From Nautiliaceae bacterium (GTDB lineage Bacteria; Campylobacterota; Campylobacteria; Campylobacterales; Nautiliaceae): a stretch of DNA of 47,072 nucleotides. A program made the position numbers and the translations under genes. Under the pieces are notes generated by a model. The model was given only the letters and a program-made list of their open reading frames with translations, searched no databases and was not told where the DNA came from. Positions within the stretch are counted from its first letter, which is position 1. Each line of letters opens with the position of its first letter. Positions 1 through 12,451 of the stretch are shown piece by piece. The stretch covers positions 1 to 47,072 of the forward strand of contig JALWNI010000081.1 of the NCBI GenBank assembly GCA_027083695.1. The letters are read 5' to 3'.

Positions 1-256
1 AAGGAATTATTTTAAATTTAAAATTCTCTCTTTTATTCCTTTTTGAAGGAAGTCTGTTAAAAAAGATATAATTAAATATATCTACAAAATGAATTTCGAC
101 TTCCAGCATATTTTCAATTCCGAGAAATTCCTTTGCAATTTCAGTAATTAAAATTTCTGATTTTATCAAATTGTTTTCATCAACCGCCAATCCTCCGTAC
201 AAAACAATTTTGGAGTCTTTATTTGTACCGCTTTCATCAGTAAAAACCAAATACAT
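1..256 (-). CDS. DUF3800-like protein, N-terminal part (3' end outside window)
   Basis: Reverse strand reads MYLVFTDESGTNKDSKIVLYGGLAVDENNLIKSEILITEIAKEF...; an N-terminal hydrophobic strand followed by TDESG is typical of DUF3800. Not in the ORF track because it is truncated. Confidence 0.6.
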   Translation of the reverse strand, partial: MYLVFTDESGTNKDSKIVLYGGLAVDENNLIKSEILITEIAKEFLGIENMLEVEIHFVDIFNYIFFNRLPSKRNKRENFKFKIIP

Positions 257-264
257 AATTTACC

Positions 265-2706
265 TTACTGACATCCAAAACACTCAACACTTCTATCCAT
301 CACCTCTTCGCTCACCTCAGGAGACTGACTTCTTAAATAATAAAAACTTTTTAGTCCTAGTTTCCATCCAAGTGAATATATTTCATTCAGATATCTTCCG
401 CTTGCTTTATCTGTTGTTATGAATATATTAAGGCTTTGTCCCTGATCTATCCATTTTTGTCTTATAGCCGCGGCTTTTACAAGTACTGTTTGGTCCAGCT
501 CATATGCAGGAGTATAAAACATATATGTCTCAGCACTGAGATTTGGCACTACCACAGGAATAAGTCCGCTTAAATTTTCTTCATACCATTTTCTTTTATA
601 AACAGGCTCTATTGTTTGAGTAGTACCTGTAAGAATAGAAATAGAAGAAGTTGGTGCAATAGCCATTAAATATCCGTTTCTAATTCCACCTTTTACCTTT
701 TCCCTAAGCGCTTCCCAGTCATATTCCATTGCGCTGAAAAGATCCCTTTCTACCAATCTTTTTGCATTTTCATTAGCCGTATCTATTGGAAGAATTCCTT
801 TACTCCATCTGCTGCCCTCAAATTCGGGATAAGTCCCTTTTTCCCTTGCCAAATCGGCACTTGTATTGATTGCATGGTAGCTTATACCTTCAAATATTTC
901 ATCTATAAGTTTTAAATGCTCTTCGCTACCCCAAAAAATCTGTCTCTCAGCCAGCATCTGAGCTTCACCCATGGCACCTAGTCCAATGGCTCTGTTTTTT
1001 AGGTTTGTATCTTTTGTTTTTCTAACAGGATAAAAATTTAAATCAATAACATTATCAAGCATTCTAATAGCAATTGGCACAACCTCAGCAATTTTTTGTG
1101 GCGTATTTACTTTGCTTAGATTAACACTTGCAAGATTACAAACGGCTGTTTTACCTCCAACAGCCACTTTTTCTACTATATATACCTGTTTGCCGTCAAT
1201 TGAATCAAGAGAAGTTATTTTTTTTGCTTTTTTAATTACTTTAACTCCCCCGCTTTCAACCTCTATGTCATCCTCTTCTTCATACATAACAAAACTCTCA
1301 TCTTCAAAAGTAACTTTTACTTTATAATGATTTGGTTCAGTATTTTGAAAAATTTCAGTACATAAATTTGAGCTTCTTATAATTCCGCTGTGATCGTTTT
1401 GATTTCTTCTATTTGCATTATCTTTAAAACAAAGAAATGGATTTCCTGTTTCATAGTATTCAAGAAGTATTTTTTTCCAAAGTTCTTTTGCTTTTACTTT
1501 TCTTTTTGGAATAGTTTCATCATTTTCGTATTCAATATATTTTTTTTCAAATTCTTCTCCATAAATTTCTGTTAAATCAGGTACATCATAAGGATCAAAA
1601 AGAGTCCACATTTCATCTTTTTCAACTCTTTTCATAAATAAATCATTAATCCACAAAGCTGGAAACAAATCATGCGCACGGCGTCTCTCTTCTCCCGAAT
1701 TTTTCTTTAAATCTAAAAAATCTAAAATATCCATATGCCAAGGTTCTAGATATACGGCAATCGCTCCTTTTCTTGTTCCAAGCTGATCTACGGCAATAGC
1801 AATATCGTTTGTTATTTTAAGCCAAGGAATTACTCCACCTGCTGCGTTTTTGTGATTGTCGATAAAACTTCCAAGTGCTCTTATTTTACTGACATCCCAT
1901 CCGATGCCACCTCCGAATTTGGATAAAAGAGCCATCTCTTTATAATCATCAAAAATACCCTCAATATTATCATTCATACTTCCTACATAACAACTACTTA
2001 ATTGATGTCTTGTAGTTCTTGCGTTTGAGAGCGTTGGAGTTGCAACCATTACCTCAAATTTGGAAATCACATCATAAAATTTTTTAGCCCAGTATCCTCT
2101 GATTGCTTTTGGATCGTTTAAATCTATATTTTTTCTATCTTCCTCAGGAATAGACTTAGGATTTGTTTCATTTTGAGCCAGAAACATCGCTACACCCATA
2201 AAAAGCTGTTGTGGAAGTTCGATAGGATTTGCTTTTTTATCTTTGATTATATATCTATCATAAAGTGTTTTAATTCCAAGATAAGTAAATTGTAAATCTC
2301 TCTCAGGTTTAATATATGAATTTAAATCATCTAAATGATATTTTTCTTTCAGACCTAAAAGAATTCTACCTGCTTTTTCACCTTTTTGAAAATATTCTCT
2401 TAAATGATTATATCCTGTAAATCCAGTAACTCTGTGATATAAATCATACAAAAAAAGTCTTGCTGCTACAAAATTCCAATTTGGTCTGTCTATGTCTATT
2501 TTATCAACTGCGGTTTTAATTAAAGTATCTTGAATCTCTTCGGTAGTAATTCCGTCGCGAAATTGCAATTTCGCATCAAGTTCGAGTTCGCTATAATCAA
2601 CTCCATCAAGTCCCTCACACGCTGCCATAGTGTATTTTCTGATTTTTGAAATATCAAGAGGTTCTCTTCTTCCATCTCTTTTAATAACTGTAATTCCCGG
2701 ATACAT
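265..2706 (-). CDS. nrdA: Ribonucleoside-diphosphate reductase alpha subunit
   Basis: 813 aa; N-terminal ATP-cone (ITVIKRDGRREPLDISKI), NrdA-type motifs (SNLCTEI, NLASVNLSK, APTSSISILTGTT). Confidence 0.93.
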   Translation of the reverse strand: MYPGITVIKRDGRREPLDISKIRKYTMAACEGLDGVDYSELELDAKLQFRDGITTEEIQDTLIKTAVDKIDIDRPNWNFVAARLFLYDLYHRVTGFTGYNHLREYFQKGEKAGRILLGLKEKYHLDDLNSYIKPERDLQFTYLGIKTLYDRYIIKDKKANPIELPQQLFMGVAMFLAQNETNPKSIPEEDRKNIDLNDPKAIRGYWAKKFYDVISKFEVMVATPTLSNARTTRHQLSSCYVGSMNDNIEGIFDDYKEMALLSKFGGGIGWDVSKIRALGSFIDNHKNAAGGVIPWLKITNDIAIAVDQLGTRKGAIAVYLEPWHMDILDFLDLKKNSGEERRRAHDLFPALWINDLFMKRVEKDEMWTLFDPYDVPDLTEIYGEEFEKKYIEYENDETIPKRKVKAKELWKKILLEYYETGNPFLCFKDNANRRNQNDHSGIIRSSNLCTEIFQNTEPNHYKVKVTFEDESFVMYEEEDDIEVESGGVKVIKKAKKITSLDSIDGKQVYIVEKVAVGGKTAVCNLASVNLSKVNTPQKIAEVVPIAIRMLDNVIDLNFYPVRKTKDTNLKNRAIGLGAMGEAQMLAERQIFWGSEEHLKLIDEIFEGISYHAINTSADLAREKGTYPEFEGSRWSKGILPIDTANENAKRLVERDLFSAMEYDWEALREKVKGGIRNGYLMAIAPTSSISILTGTTQTIEPVYKRKWYEENLSGLIPVVVPNLSAETYMFYTPAYELDQTVLVKAAAIRQKWIDQGQSLNIFITTDKASGRYLNEIYSLGWKLGLKSFYYLRSQSPEVSEEVMDRSVECFGCQ

Positions 2707-2772
2707 TATTCTCCTTTTTTAAAGTCTAATGAAATAATATCTAATAAAACTTAAACTGAAATAAAAATAAAA

Positions 2773-4839
2773 TTATTGAAAAAACTTTATTAAACTAACT
2801 CCTAAAAAAGCTGCGATATAAGCAAAAACATTTGGATAAATAGTATAAAAAAGTCTCCATTTCCACTGTGGTACTTCCGCATAAAATGTACTCATTGCCG
2901 CAACACATGGAGAATAAAACATAACAATTATTATCATTGCAACAGCAGTTGTAAAAAGCATATTTTTTCTAATTTTTTCAATCAAATTTTTACTTGTATG
3001 TTTTCCCCCTTCACCATATAGCACAGCCATAGTAGATACAACAGTCTCTTTTGCAGCAAGTCCCGCAAGTAAAGAAACATCTTCTCTCCATCCTAAATCA
3101 AGAGGTTTTGTTATAGGTTCTATTAATTTACCAATTTTAGCAAGATATGAATTTTCCAGTATCTCTTTTTTTATCCTTTTTTCTAATTTAATTTTTTCGA
3201 TTCCTTTTGCATTTTCTATTTTCAATGAATATTCTTTTATTATTCCTGCTCTTGGAAATGAGCTTAAAAACCAGACAGCAAGAGAAGCAAAAGCAATAAA
3301 AGTACCAGCTTTTTTAAGATACATTTTTGTTTTTATCCATAAATCAAATAAAATGGCTTTAAGTTTTGGAAATCTATATTTAGGAAGTTCCATTACAAAA
3401 GGTTCAGGCTCACCCTTAAATAACACTTCTCTTAAAATTTTAGCAACTATAAGTCCTATTAGAGCCCCTCCAATATATATTGCAAACATTACATTACCTT
3501 GAATGTGTTTAGGGAAAAATGCACTGACCAATAAAACATAAATGGGAAGTCTAGCACCGCAACTCATAAAACCTATGACAAGCATAGTTATCAGTCTGTC
3601 TTTTGGATTTTTAAGCGTTCTTGCTGCCATATATGCAGGAACTGAGCATCCAAATCCACTAACAAGAGGAATAAAAGCTCTACCTTGAAGTCCAAATCTT
3701 TTAAGTATGCCATCCATTACATATGCTGCTCTTGCCATATATCCTGTCTGTTCCATTAAATTGATACCCAAATATAAAATCAAAATATTTGGCAAAAACA
3801 TAACAACGGCACCAACAGCAGGAATGATCCCATTTACAATAGAATCCTTAACAATACCATTAGGGAATATCTTACCTATTAAATCACCGAAAGAATTAAA
3901 AACAGAACTAATATAATCCATAGGAATCGCGCCAAGTGAGAATGTGCTTTGAAACAAAATCCACATAACAAATAAAAAAATAGGAAGTCCTAAAATTGGA
4001 TGAATTAAAATTTTATCTATCTTTTCGGAAAGTTTTTCTTTTCTCGCTCTTTTTGCTATTTGTGAAATGATTCCTTTACTAAGCGCAAGTCTCTCCTCAA
4101 AAAAAATTTCTTTAATATCTTCTTCGTCAAATTCTATTTTTATTCTTTCTTTACTTGCTCTTAGTTGAGATATCAAATCTATATACCAAGGTTTTTTATG
4201 GATCAATTTATATATATCTTCATCATCTTCAAGTAATCTAATAGCAACAAATCTTTTATCAAACTTACATTTTTTAATTTTTCTTTTTACATTAGTAATT
4301 TCTTCTTCTACCGTTTCCGAATAATAAATTCTAGGTGTATTTTTTTCCTCATAAGTTTGTATTACCTTTTTAAATAATTCTTCTAATCCAAATTTCTCTT
4401 TTGCTGAAACATTTTGAGCTAAAATGTTTGTGAGTTTATAAAATTTATCCGTATCTATCTCTCCTCCATTTCTTGAAAATTCATCATACATATTAAATGC
4501 TATCACCATTGGTTTATTTAAGTCTGCAATTTGAAAAGAAAAAACGAGATTTTTTTGCAACTGATTTGAATCAACAACATTCAAAATCAAATCATAATCT
4601 TCATTTAATAAAAAATCTTTTGTAACTTTTTCTTCTGGTGTATATGGATGGAGAGAATATGTTCCAGGTAAATCAATAAATTTTAATTTATAATCATTTC
4701 TTTGAAATTCTACTTCCTTTTTTTCAACAGTAACACCACTAAAATTTCCTACATGTAATGTTGCTCCTGAAATTGAATTTATAAGATAACTTTTTCCCAC
4801 ATTTGGCTGTCCTACAAGAGCAACTTTTATTTCAATCAT
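2773..4839 (-). CDS. feoB: Ferrous iron transport protein B
   Basis: N-terminal G domain (GQPNVGKS, DLPGTYSL) and multi-TM permease with GFGCSVPA. Confidence 0.95.
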   Translation of the reverse strand: MIEIKVALVGQPNVGKSYLINSISGATLHVGNFSGVTVEKKEVEFQRNDYKLKFIDLPGTYSLHPYTPEEKVTKDFLLNEDYDLILNVVDSNQLQKNLVFSFQIADLNKPMVIAFNMYDEFSRNGGEIDTDKFYKLTNILAQNVSAKEKFGLEELFKKVIQTYEEKNTPRIYYSETVEEEITNVKRKIKKCKFDKRFVAIRLLEDDEDIYKLIHKKPWYIDLISQLRASKERIKIEFDEEDIKEIFFEERLALSKGIISQIAKRARKEKLSEKIDKILIHPILGLPIFLFVMWILFQSTFSLGAIPMDYISSVFNSFGDLIGKIFPNGIVKDSIVNGIIPAVGAVVMFLPNILILYLGINLMEQTGYMARAAYVMDGILKRFGLQGRAFIPLVSGFGCSVPAYMAARTLKNPKDRLITMLVIGFMSCGARLPIYVLLVSAFFPKHIQGNVMFAIYIGGALIGLIVAKILREVLFKGEPEPFVMELPKYRFPKLKAILFDLWIKTKMYLKKAGTFIAFASLAVWFLSSFPRAGIIKEYSLKIENAKGIEKIKLEKRIKKEILENSYLAKIGKLIEPITKPLDLGWREDVSLLAGLAAKETVVSTMAVLYGEGGKHTSKNLIEKIRKNMLFTTAVAMIIIVMFYSPCVAAMSTFYAEVPQWKWRLFYTIYPNVFAYIAAFLGVSLIKFFQ

Positions 4840-4898
4840 TTTTTACCTTTCCATCCATCAATTTTTCCACATCTTTTTCTTTTTTTCTCTTTTTTCAT
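4836..4898 (-). CDS. Possible 20-aa basic leader/microprotein between feoA and feoB
   Basis: ATG at 4898 reads MKKEKKRKRCGKIDGWKGKK*, preceded by AAAGGG; its TGA overlaps the feoB ATG as ATGA. Confidence 0.3.
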   Translation of the reverse strand: MKKEKKRKRCGKIDGWKGKK

Positions 4899-4913
4899 CT
4901 GCACCCTTTAATT

Positions 4914-5138
4914 TTATATTTTTTCAACCTCAATTTCTTTTGCCTCTTCTTCTCTCAAAGCTACATTTACACCGTTAATATCAATATCAAATGTATTTTT
5001 TGCAAGTGTATGTTTTAAAACTTTTATCTTTTCTCCTCTTGCAAACCCCATTGATAAAAGTTTACTTTTCAAAGGCTCTTTTGCATAAATTTTTTTAATA
5101 ATTCCACTCTCGCCAATATTTAATTCATTGAGTTTCAT
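4914..5138 (-). CDS. feoA: FeoA-family protein
   Basis: 74 aa SH3-like: GESGIIKKIYAKEPLKSKLLSMGFARGEKIKVLKHT; adjacent to feoB. Confidence 0.85.
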   Translation of the reverse strand: MKLNELNIGESGIIKKIYAKEPLKSKLLSMGFARGEKIKVLKHTLAKNTFDIDINGVNVALREEEAKEIEVEKI

Positions 5139-5251
5139 TTTTATCCTTTTAATTATACTCGTTATCTACCCATTTACCGCTGTGTTTTTTGCTGGTATAA
5201 TATCAAAAGAGATAAAAAAGTTTTTTGACATATATCAAGAAAGGAGAAAAA

Positions 5252-6424
5252 GTGACAACTCTTAAAACACCATTAAAATCAGATTCAATTAAAATAATGC
5301 TTCTTGGGTCAGGAGAGCTTGGTAAAGAAGTTGCTATTGAAGCGAATCGGCTTGGCTGTGAAGTAATAGCAGTAGACAGATACCCAAATGCACCTGCTAG
5401 CTTAGTAGCTCAAAAATCTTATGTAATTGATATGAAAAACAAAGAGCAGGTTTTAGATGTAATAAGAAGAGAAAAACCTGATTTTGTACTGCCTGAAATT
5501 GAAGCCATTAATATTGATGCACTTTTTGAAGCGGAGAAAGAAGGAATTCACATAATCCCGAACGCAGAAGCGGTAAATAAAACAATGAACAGAAAAAATA
5601 TTAGAGTTTTTGCCGCAGAAAAACTCGGACTTAAAACTTCTAAATATGAATTTGTCTCAACTTATGAAGATTTAAAAGCGGCATGTGATAAACTCGGTTA
5701 TCCGGTTGTGGTAAAACCTATAATGAGCTCATCAGGGCATGGTCAAAGTATTGTAAAAACCCCCGAAGAAGTAATTATAGCTTGGGAATTTGCAAAAAGC
5801 GATGCCAGAGGAAGCGCTGATGAATTAATTGTAGAAGAATTTATAAATTTTGATTATGAAATTACTATGCTTACTGCCAAAAATGACAAAGAAATAGTAT
5901 TTTGTCCTCCAATCGGGCATATTCAAAGCGGAGGTGATTATATATACTCTTGGCAAGAGATGGATATGAGTGAAATTGCTCTAAATAAAGCAAAAGATAT
6001 TGCAAAAAAAATAGTTGAAGGTTTAGGAGGCAGAGGAATATTTGGTGTAGAACTTTTTGTAAAAGGAGATGAGGTATATTTTAGTGAAGTTTCTCCAAGA
6101 CCACACGATACAGGACTTGTCACACTAATTACACAGTCTCAAAGCGAATTTGCACTCCATATTAGAGCAGTTCTTAATCTTCCACTTGGATTTGAATTTA
6201 TAACTCCGGGTGCTAGTGCTGCATTTAAAGCAGATAAAGAGACATTTAATCCTTCTTTTGAAATAGAAGATGATGTATTTTCAGATAATTCAAGATTTAT
6301 TGTATTTGGAAAACCAGAAGCACATAAAGGAAGAAGAATGGGTGTGCTTTTAGTTAGTGATAAAAATGCAAAAGAAGCTTTAAAAACTGCTGAAATACTT
6401 ATCAATAAAATTCACTTAAAATAA
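5252..6424 (+). CDS. purT: Formate-dependent phosphoribosylglycinamide formyltransferase
   Basis: ATP-grasp protein, [37 protein letters not shown] start at 5252 preferred over 5225 because AAGGAG lies just upstream. Confidence 0.93.
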   Translation: MTTLKTPLKSDSIKIMLLGSGELGKEVAIEANRLGCEVIAVDRYPNAPASLVAQKSYVIDMKNKEQVLDVIRREKPDFVLPEIEAINIDALFEAEKEGIHIIPNAEAVNKTMNRKNIRVFAAEKLGLKTSKYEFVSTYEDLKAACDKLGYPVVVKPIMSSSGHGQSIVKTPEEVIIAWEFAKSDARGSADELIVEEFINFDYEITMLTAKNDKEIVFCPPIGHIQSGGDYIYSWQEMDMSEIALNKAKDIAKKIVEGLGGRGIFGVELFVKGDEVYFSEVSPRPHDTGLVTLITQSQSEFALHIRAVLNLPLGFEFITPGASAAFKADKETFNPSFEIEDDVFSDNSRFIVFGKPEAHKGRRMGVLLVSDKNAKEALKTAEILINKIHLK

Positions 6425-6431
6425 AAACTGA

Positions 6432-6845
<414 letters not shown>

Positions 6846-6864
6846 ATAAAATTAAGGAGTAATT

Positions 6865-8034
6865 ATGGATTTTCCATGGATAATTGATACTTTTTTTGCA
6901 CTTTTTGCTTTTATGTTAATAATACTTATGGTCCCCGGTTTTGCTATGCTAGAAGCAGGACTTGTAAGAACTAAAAACGTAACAACTGTTTTAACAGTCA
7001 ATACAATGATCTATTTAATTGCAAGTTTAGTATTTTTCTTTTGGGGATATGTTTTAGCATTTGGTGGATGGAATGGTAGTAGTATGAGTATGTACGCTGC
7101 ATTCTTATTTCAAATGGCATTTGTCGGTAAAACAGTAAATATTATGAGCGGAGGAGTTAGTGAAAGAACTAAAATTATTCCTCTTGCAATATTTACCATA
7201 TTTATGGCAGGACTTATTTATCCTCTTGTTGTTAACTGGACTTGGGGGGCAAATATGTTAAAAGGAACATTTTTAGATATTTCCGGTATGCATGATTTAG
7301 CAGGTTCAACAGTAATCCACTCTACTGGTGCATGGGCTTTACTTGCCGCTATATTAATTATTGGTGCTAGAAAAGGTAGATATAACCGTAATAAAGTAAA
7401 AGTAATTCCTGCAAGTAATATTCCACTTGTTGTACTTGGTGCTTTTTTACTATGGATTGGATGGTTTGGTTTTAATGGTGGAAGTGTAGGAAGTATTGCC
7501 AGTAAAAATGCGGCAAATACTGTGGCTCTTGTAATTATGAATACAAACAATGCCGGTTTAATTGGTGGTCTTATTGTTATGATTTTAGGATATATAGAGT
7601 ATAAAAAATTTGATATCACTATGATTTTAAATGGTGCCCTTGGAGGTTTAGTAGCAATTACATCTGGTGCCGATGTTGTAGGACCTTATTCAGCACTGGC
7701 AATTGGTCTTATAGGAGGTATCCTTGTATATTATGGTGTTCCTTTTTTTGATAAACTAAAACTTGATGACCCAGTTGGAGCGCTGTCAGTTCATTTAGTA
7801 AATGGTATATGGGGAACCATAGCTACTGGAATTTTTGGTAAAAATATTAGTTTATTAGAACAAATAAAAGGTGTAATTGTTGTAGGAGTATTCGCTTTCG
7901 TATCTTCTTATATCATTCTTTATATCATAAACAAAATTATAACTTTTAGAGCAAATGAAGAAGACGAAATCGAAGGATTAGACGCAAAAGAATGCGGAAT
8001 AGAATCATATCCTGAATTTAAAAGGGTTATTTAA
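6865..8034 (+). CDS. amtB: Ammonium transporter
   Basis: 389 aa multi-TM Amt family: MLEAGLVRTKNV, GGVSERTK, HSTGAWALLAA. Confidence 0.94.
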   Translation: MDFPWIIDTFFALFAFMLIILMVPGFAMLEAGLVRTKNVTTVLTVNTMIYLIASLVFFFWGYVLAFGGWNGSSMSMYAAFLFQMAFVGKTVNIMSGGVSERTKIIPLAIFTIFMAGLIYPLVVNWTWGANMLKGTFLDISGMHDLAGSTVIHSTGAWALLAAILIIGARKGRYNRNKVKVIPASNIPLVVLGAFLLWIGWFGFNGGSVGSIASKNAANTVALVIMNTNNAGLIGGLIVMILGYIEYKKFDITMILNGALGGLVAITSGADVVGPYSALAIGLIGGILVYYGVPFFDKLKLDDPVGALSVHLVNGIWGTIATGIFGKNISLLEQIKGVIVVGVFAFVSSYIILYIINKIITFRANEEDEIEGLDAKECGIESYPEFKRVI

Positions 8035-8037
8035 CCC

Positions 8038-10023
8038 TTATATTTTAAATTGTTTTATCTCTTCTAATAATTCGTGAGCTAATTTAGCAATCTTTTCTAT
8101 ATAAGCTTTATTTTTTACTATACTTTGTTCATTTTTAGTAGAAAGATTTTTAATAGAATGCATAAGATTTATAAACTCTTCCATTTTTTTAACAATATTT
8201 TCAATGTTTTGAACATTTTCTTCTACTTTATCTACAACAACATTCATTTCTTTGGAGACATTTTCAATTTGTTCTTGTGCATTTATTGTTTTTTGTGTCA
8301 AATCACTTACATTTTTAATATTTTTACTCATATCGTCACTTGCTGTATTTATTGCCTGAACAATAATATTTATTGTTGCATCTATTTCACCAAGAGATTT
8401 TTGTGTCCTCTCAGCAAGTTTTCTAACTTCATCAGCTACAACTGCAAAACCTCGTCCATGCTCTCCTGCTCTTGCTGCCTCAATCGCTGCATTTAAAGCT
8501 AAAAGATTTGTTTGATCTGCAATTTCTCTTATTACCGTTAGAATATTTTTTACTTGCTCTGCATCTTGTGATAGTTGAATAAGTTTATTTGAAAGTTCAT
8601 ATTCATTGTCAGAATTTGTCTGAATATTTGTAACTGTCATTTCAATAGTTTTTACAGCTTCTTTTAAATTTTCATTTGCTTTTAAAATTTCATTTTTAAC
8701 TTCATTTGAGTTTTGAGCTTCATTTTCTAATTGTTCTTTTATTATTTCACCATTTTGTGATGCAGACATAACAATTTCCGCTTCTTTTTTAATATTTTCT
8801 GTAATATTATCAAAAGAATTTTTTAATGTAGTAGTAACCGATTTATTTTCTTCGGAAGAAGAATATGCTCTTTGCATTACTTCATGCAATGCACCCAAAA
8901 AACTTTTTAGAGCTTTTCTTATTTCTCCAAATTCATCATGCTCATAAATTCTTACATCTATTGATAAGTCTTTGTCTCTTGCTATCATTAAAATGAGATT
9001 TTTCAAACTTTTTAATTGAAGAGAAAAAGCTCTAATTATGTAATAAGAGAATAAAATAATCAATAATGAAACAATTGTTCCAATTATAAAGTCAATAATT
9101 GCTGTATCTTTTATATTATTTAAATCTTTTTTGATTATTTGTGCAATTTTATCATCAATAAATTTTAAATAATTTATTTTTTTGGTTATGGTCTTAAACC
9201 AATATTCAGGATCAATACCAAAATTCCCTATTTTATGTTTTTTTATTGCAATTTTTCTCATTTTTTCAACTTCTATAAAAGCCGGCTTGTTGATTATTTC
9301 AAAATAGAGTTTTTTCATTTGAGGATTTGCAAAAGTTAAAAAATCATCAATGTATGCTTTTTGTTCCGCAATTAAAGTTATAAATTTTGTATACATTCCC
9401 GGTAAAAATCTATTTGCTCCAAATGTTGCACTAAGAACCGCTCTTTCAATTCCTGCTCTTTCTTTTGCTTTCAAAAAACTGGTATATGCTGCTAAATCCA
9501 TTGCAATTTGTTTATTTGGTGCATATGTTGCACTCATTCCTATGATCTTTAAAATCAAAGCGTTCATTTCCGTATACCATTTTACTTCATTTTTTAAAGA
9601 TATTTGAAAATTATCAACTTCTTTTCTTATTTTTGGCAAATTATTTAAATACAAATGAATTAATTTATAAAGAGATTCTTTTAATTCAAGGGGATATTCA
9701 TTTAAATTTATAGTTTTTAAAAATGATTCAAGTTGTGCAATTCTTTTATCAGTTATTTTTCTTTGATTAATTAAAATAGTTCTAAATTTTTTTCCATGAC
9801 TTCCAAGATATCCTGCACTAGCACCTCTTTCTTTTTGGGTTTCATGTATTAAGGCACTGAGTTTTGTGCTTAAATTAATTAAAGTTACCAATTTTTCTTT
9901 ATTTTTAACAAATTCATAATGTAATACCAGTTCTTTTCCTACAAAATACATACTCATAGATAAAGAAAGAATAACAATTAGTATTACTTTTGCTTTTAAA
10001 CTCAATTTGTTTATAAATTTCAT
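8038..10023 (-). CDS. Methyl-accepting chemotaxis protein with NIT-type sensor domain
   Basis: N-terminal TM; NIT-like [22 protein letters not shown]-terminal MCP signalling hairpin [43 protein letters not shown]. Confidence 0.9.
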   Translation of the reverse strand: MKFINKLSLKAKVILIVILSLSMSMYFVGKELVLHYEFVKNKEKLVTLINLSTKLSALIHETQKERGASAGYLGSHGKKFRTILINQRKITDKRIAQLESFLKTINLNEYPLELKESLYKLIHLYLNNLPKIRKEVDNFQISLKNEVKWYTEMNALILKIIGMSATYAPNKQIAMDLAAYTSFLKAKERAGIERAVLSATFGANRFLPGMYTKFITLIAEQKAYIDDFLTFANPQMKKLYFEIINKPAFIEVEKMRKIAIKKHKIGNFGIDPEYWFKTITKKINYLKFIDDKIAQIIKKDLNNIKDTAIIDFIIGTIVSLLIILFSYYIIRAFSLQLKSLKNLILMIARDKDLSIDVRIYEHDEFGEIRKALKSFLGALHEVMQRAYSSSEENKSVTTTLKNSFDNITENIKKEAEIVMSASQNGEIIKEQLENEAQNSNEVKNEILKANENLKEAVKTIEMTVTNIQTNSDNEYELSNKLIQLSQDAEQVKNILTVIREIADQTNLLALNAAIEAARAGEHGRGFAVVADEVRKLAERTQKSLGEIDATINIIVQAINTASDDMSKNIKNVSDLTQKTINAQEQIENVSKEMNVVVDKVEENVQNIENIVKKMEEFINLMHSIKNLSTKNEQSIVKNKAYIEKIAKLAHELLEEIKQFKI

Positions 10024-10093
10024 AAAATCTCCTTTTATAATATTATCAATGATATCGACAATATTTGATATAATTAAAGCAAAAAGGAAAAAA

Positions 10094-10549
10094 ATGAAAG
10101 CACCTGAATTTTGTCTTCCAAATCAAGATGAAGTAGAAATTTGTCTTAGAGATTTAAAAGGAAAATGGATAATTTTGTATTTTTATCCAAAAGACAATAC
10201 TCCCGGATGTACAACAGAAGCAAAAGAGTTTAGCGAACTTCTTGATAAATTTGAAAATTTAGGAGCTATTGTAGTTGGTATAAGCCCAGATTCTCCAAAA
10301 AGACACTGCAATTTTATTGAAAAACATAATTTAAAAATAATACTTTTAAGTGATGAAAACAAAGAAGTTTTAAAAGCATATGGAGCTTGGGGCAAAAAGA
10401 AAATGTATGGAAAAGAGTATGAGGGGGTTATACGCTCAACTTTTATAATAAATCCAGATGGAGAGATAGTTAAAGAATATAAAAAAGTAAAATCAAAAGG
10501 ACATGCCGCAAAAGTTTTGGAAGATTTAAAAGAACTTATTAATTCCTGA
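10094..10549 (+). CDS. bcp: Thioredoxin-dependent peroxiredoxin (Bcp type)
   Basis: [28 protein letters not shown] at 10094 follows AAAAAGG, so the longer ORF start at 10007 is unlikely. Confidence 0.9.
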   Translation: MKAPEFCLPNQDEVEICLRDLKGKWIILYFYPKDNTPGCTTEAKEFSELLDKFENLGAIVVGISPDSPKRHCNFIEKHNLKIILLSDENKEVLKAYGAWGKKKMYGKEYEGVIRSTFIINPDGEIVKEYKKVKSKGHAAKVLEDLKELINS

Positions 10550-11229
10550 TGTTTTGGCAAAACTTCAAAAAGTCGCATTTAATTGCGGCTCATAGAGGAA
10601 ATAGATTTTTATTTCCTGAGAATACTTTAATTGCCTTTAAAAATACAAATAACTGTGATTTTATAGAATTTGATATTCAGATCACAAAAGATGAAGAAAT
10701 AGTTATAATCCACGATGAAACTCCAAAAAGGACATCAAATTTCAACACAAATCAAAAAATAGAAAACTTAACATTAAAAGAGTTAAAAGAGTATAATTTT
10801 GGCAACAAAACTTACTACCAAACAATACCAACACTTAAAGAAGCTTTAAAAATTATTAAAAAACCTATAAATATAGAAATAAAATCAAAAAAGATGGATT
10901 TAGAAAAGTTACTTTTTTTAATAAAAGGCAAAGAAGAAAAAATATTATTCTCATCGTTTCATCATTATCATCTTAAAAATCTCAAAAAATTAAATCCAAA
11001 ATTATCTATTGCACTTCTTGATGAAGCAAGAAGGGAAGATATAATTGAATATTTGAAAGATTATAATACATATAATTACAATATCTCAAAAAAAATAGCT
11101 ACAAAAAATTATATTAAATATTTAAAAAACAATAATATTAATATAAGTGTCTATACAGTAAATAAAAAAGAGAAAATAAAATCTCTTTTTAATCTTGGTG
11201 TAAAAGCAGTTTTTAAAGATAAATGCTAA
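10549..11229 (+). CDS. Glycerophosphodiester phosphodiesterase family protein
   Basis: [49 protein letters not shown]. Confidence 0.88.
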   Translation: MFWQNFKKSHLIAAHRGNRFLFPENTLIAFKNTNNCDFIEFDIQITKDEEIVIIHDETPKRTSNFNTNQKIENLTLKELKEYNFGNKTYYQTIPTLKEALKIIKKPINIEIKSKKMDLEKLLFLIKGKEEKILFSSFHHYHLKNLKKLNPKLSIALLDEARREDIIEYLKDYNTYNYNISKKIATKNYIKYLKNNNINISVYTVNKKEKIKSLFNLGVKAVFKDKC

Positions 11230-11681
11230 AATCCATACCTTTTCATAGCAGCTGCTGCCTCTTTTTTTAGCTCTTTTTCTTTCATTACTCTTCTTTTATC
11301 ATGAAGTTTTCTACCTTTTGCTACTGCGATTTCAAGCTTGGCTTTATTGCGGTTATTGAAATATATTTTTGTAGGTACAAGCGTATAACCTCTCTCACTA
11401 GTATAACCTGCAAGTTTTGCTATTTCATCTTTGTGCAAAAGAAGTTTTCTAGGACGCTTTTCTTCATGTCTAAATGCTTTATATGTAGAATCAAGATTGC
11501 TTATATGTCCTTGAACCCACCACGCTTCACCATCTTTGATTCTTACAAATGAATCTTTTAAATTTGCCCTTCCGGCTCTAAGTGCTTTTACTTCGCTGCC
11601 TTTTAGTTCAATTCCAGCTTCATATTTATCAAAAATATCATAATCATGGTATGCTTTTCTATTTGTTGCAACTACTTTCAT
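11226..11681 (-). CDS. smpB: SsrA-binding protein
   Basis: 151 aa: [41 protein letters not shown]. Confidence 0.96.
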   Translation of the reverse strand: MKVVATNRKAYHDYDIFDKYEAGIELKGSEVKALRAGRANLKDSFVRIKDGEAWWVQGHISNLDSTYKAFRHEEKRPRKLLLHKDEIAKLAGYTSERGYTLVPTKIYFNNRNKAKLEIAVAKGRKLHDKRRVMKEKELKKEAAAAMKRYGF

Positions 11682-12451
11682 CTCCCCTCCTTAGGCAAAA
11701 AAAGAGTTCCGTTTATTTGATTATTATTTAATATCTCTTTAACACTATCTAAATTTTTACCGTTTGTAAGATACATAGGAATTCCTCTCTCCATTAAAAA
11801 TTTTGCAGCTTTTAATTTAGTAACTATCCCGCCTGTTGCGAATCTATCATTTGGGTCACACTCTTGTTTTATCCACTCATCTTTTATTTCTTTTACTATT
11901 TTTATAGGTTTTGCATTTTTATTTATTTTTGGATTATCTGTATAAAATGCGTCAATATCACTTAACATAATAAGCATATCAGCTCCAAAATAGTATGTCA
12001 CATAAGCGCTTAATTGGTCATTATCTCCAAAAAGTATTTCTTCAACAGAAACTGAATCATTTTCATTAATAATTGGTATTACATTATTATCCAATAAAAC
12101 ATTTATCATTTTTTTAGCATATTGTGTTCTCTTTCTGCTGTCAAGATCTGCGGCCGTTAATAAAACCTGAGCCACCGTTGTATCAAAATTATGAAATCTC
12201 TTTTTATATTCCTTCATCAAAAGAGGCTGCCCTATTGCTGCAAGGGCTTGTTTGTTTTCAAGTTTTGACTTATCAAGTGGACATTTGGTATATCCCGCCC
12301 CTACTGCTCCTGAGCTTACAAGTATTATTTCATAATCTTTATTAAGTTCGCTTAACAGCTTAACAATATTATCTATTCTTTTACTTAGTTTTCCATTTTC
12401 ATATAAAGTGGCAGTTCCTACTTTAAATACTAATCTCTTCATTTTCTTCAT
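11678..12451 (-). CDS. proB: Glutamate 5-kinase (short form without a PUA domain)
   Basis: [17 protein letters not shown]...[12 protein letters not shown]...[17 protein letters not shown]. Start may be 12442 (MKRLVFKVG). Confidence 0.92.
   Translation of the reverse strand: MKKMKRLVFKVGTATLYENGKLSKRIDNIVKLLSELNKDYEIILVSSGAVGAGYTKCPLDKSKLENKQALAAIGQPLLMKEYKKRFHNFDTTVAQVLLTAADLDSRKRTQYAKKMINVLLDNNVIPIINENDSVSVEEILFGDNDQLSAYVTYYFGADMLIMLSDIDAFYTDNPKINKNAKPIKIVKEIKDEWIKQECDPNDRFATGGIVTKLKAAKFLMERGIPMYLTNGKNLDSVKEILNNNQINGTLFLPKEGR

Noticed and set aside
171-422. Plus-strand 83-aa ORF
   Set aside because: Overlaps the DUF3800-like start and the nrdA 3' end on the opposite strand; no supporting features.
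7218-7619. Minus-strand 133-aa ORF
   Set aside because: Antisense to amtB; hydrophobic shadow ORF.
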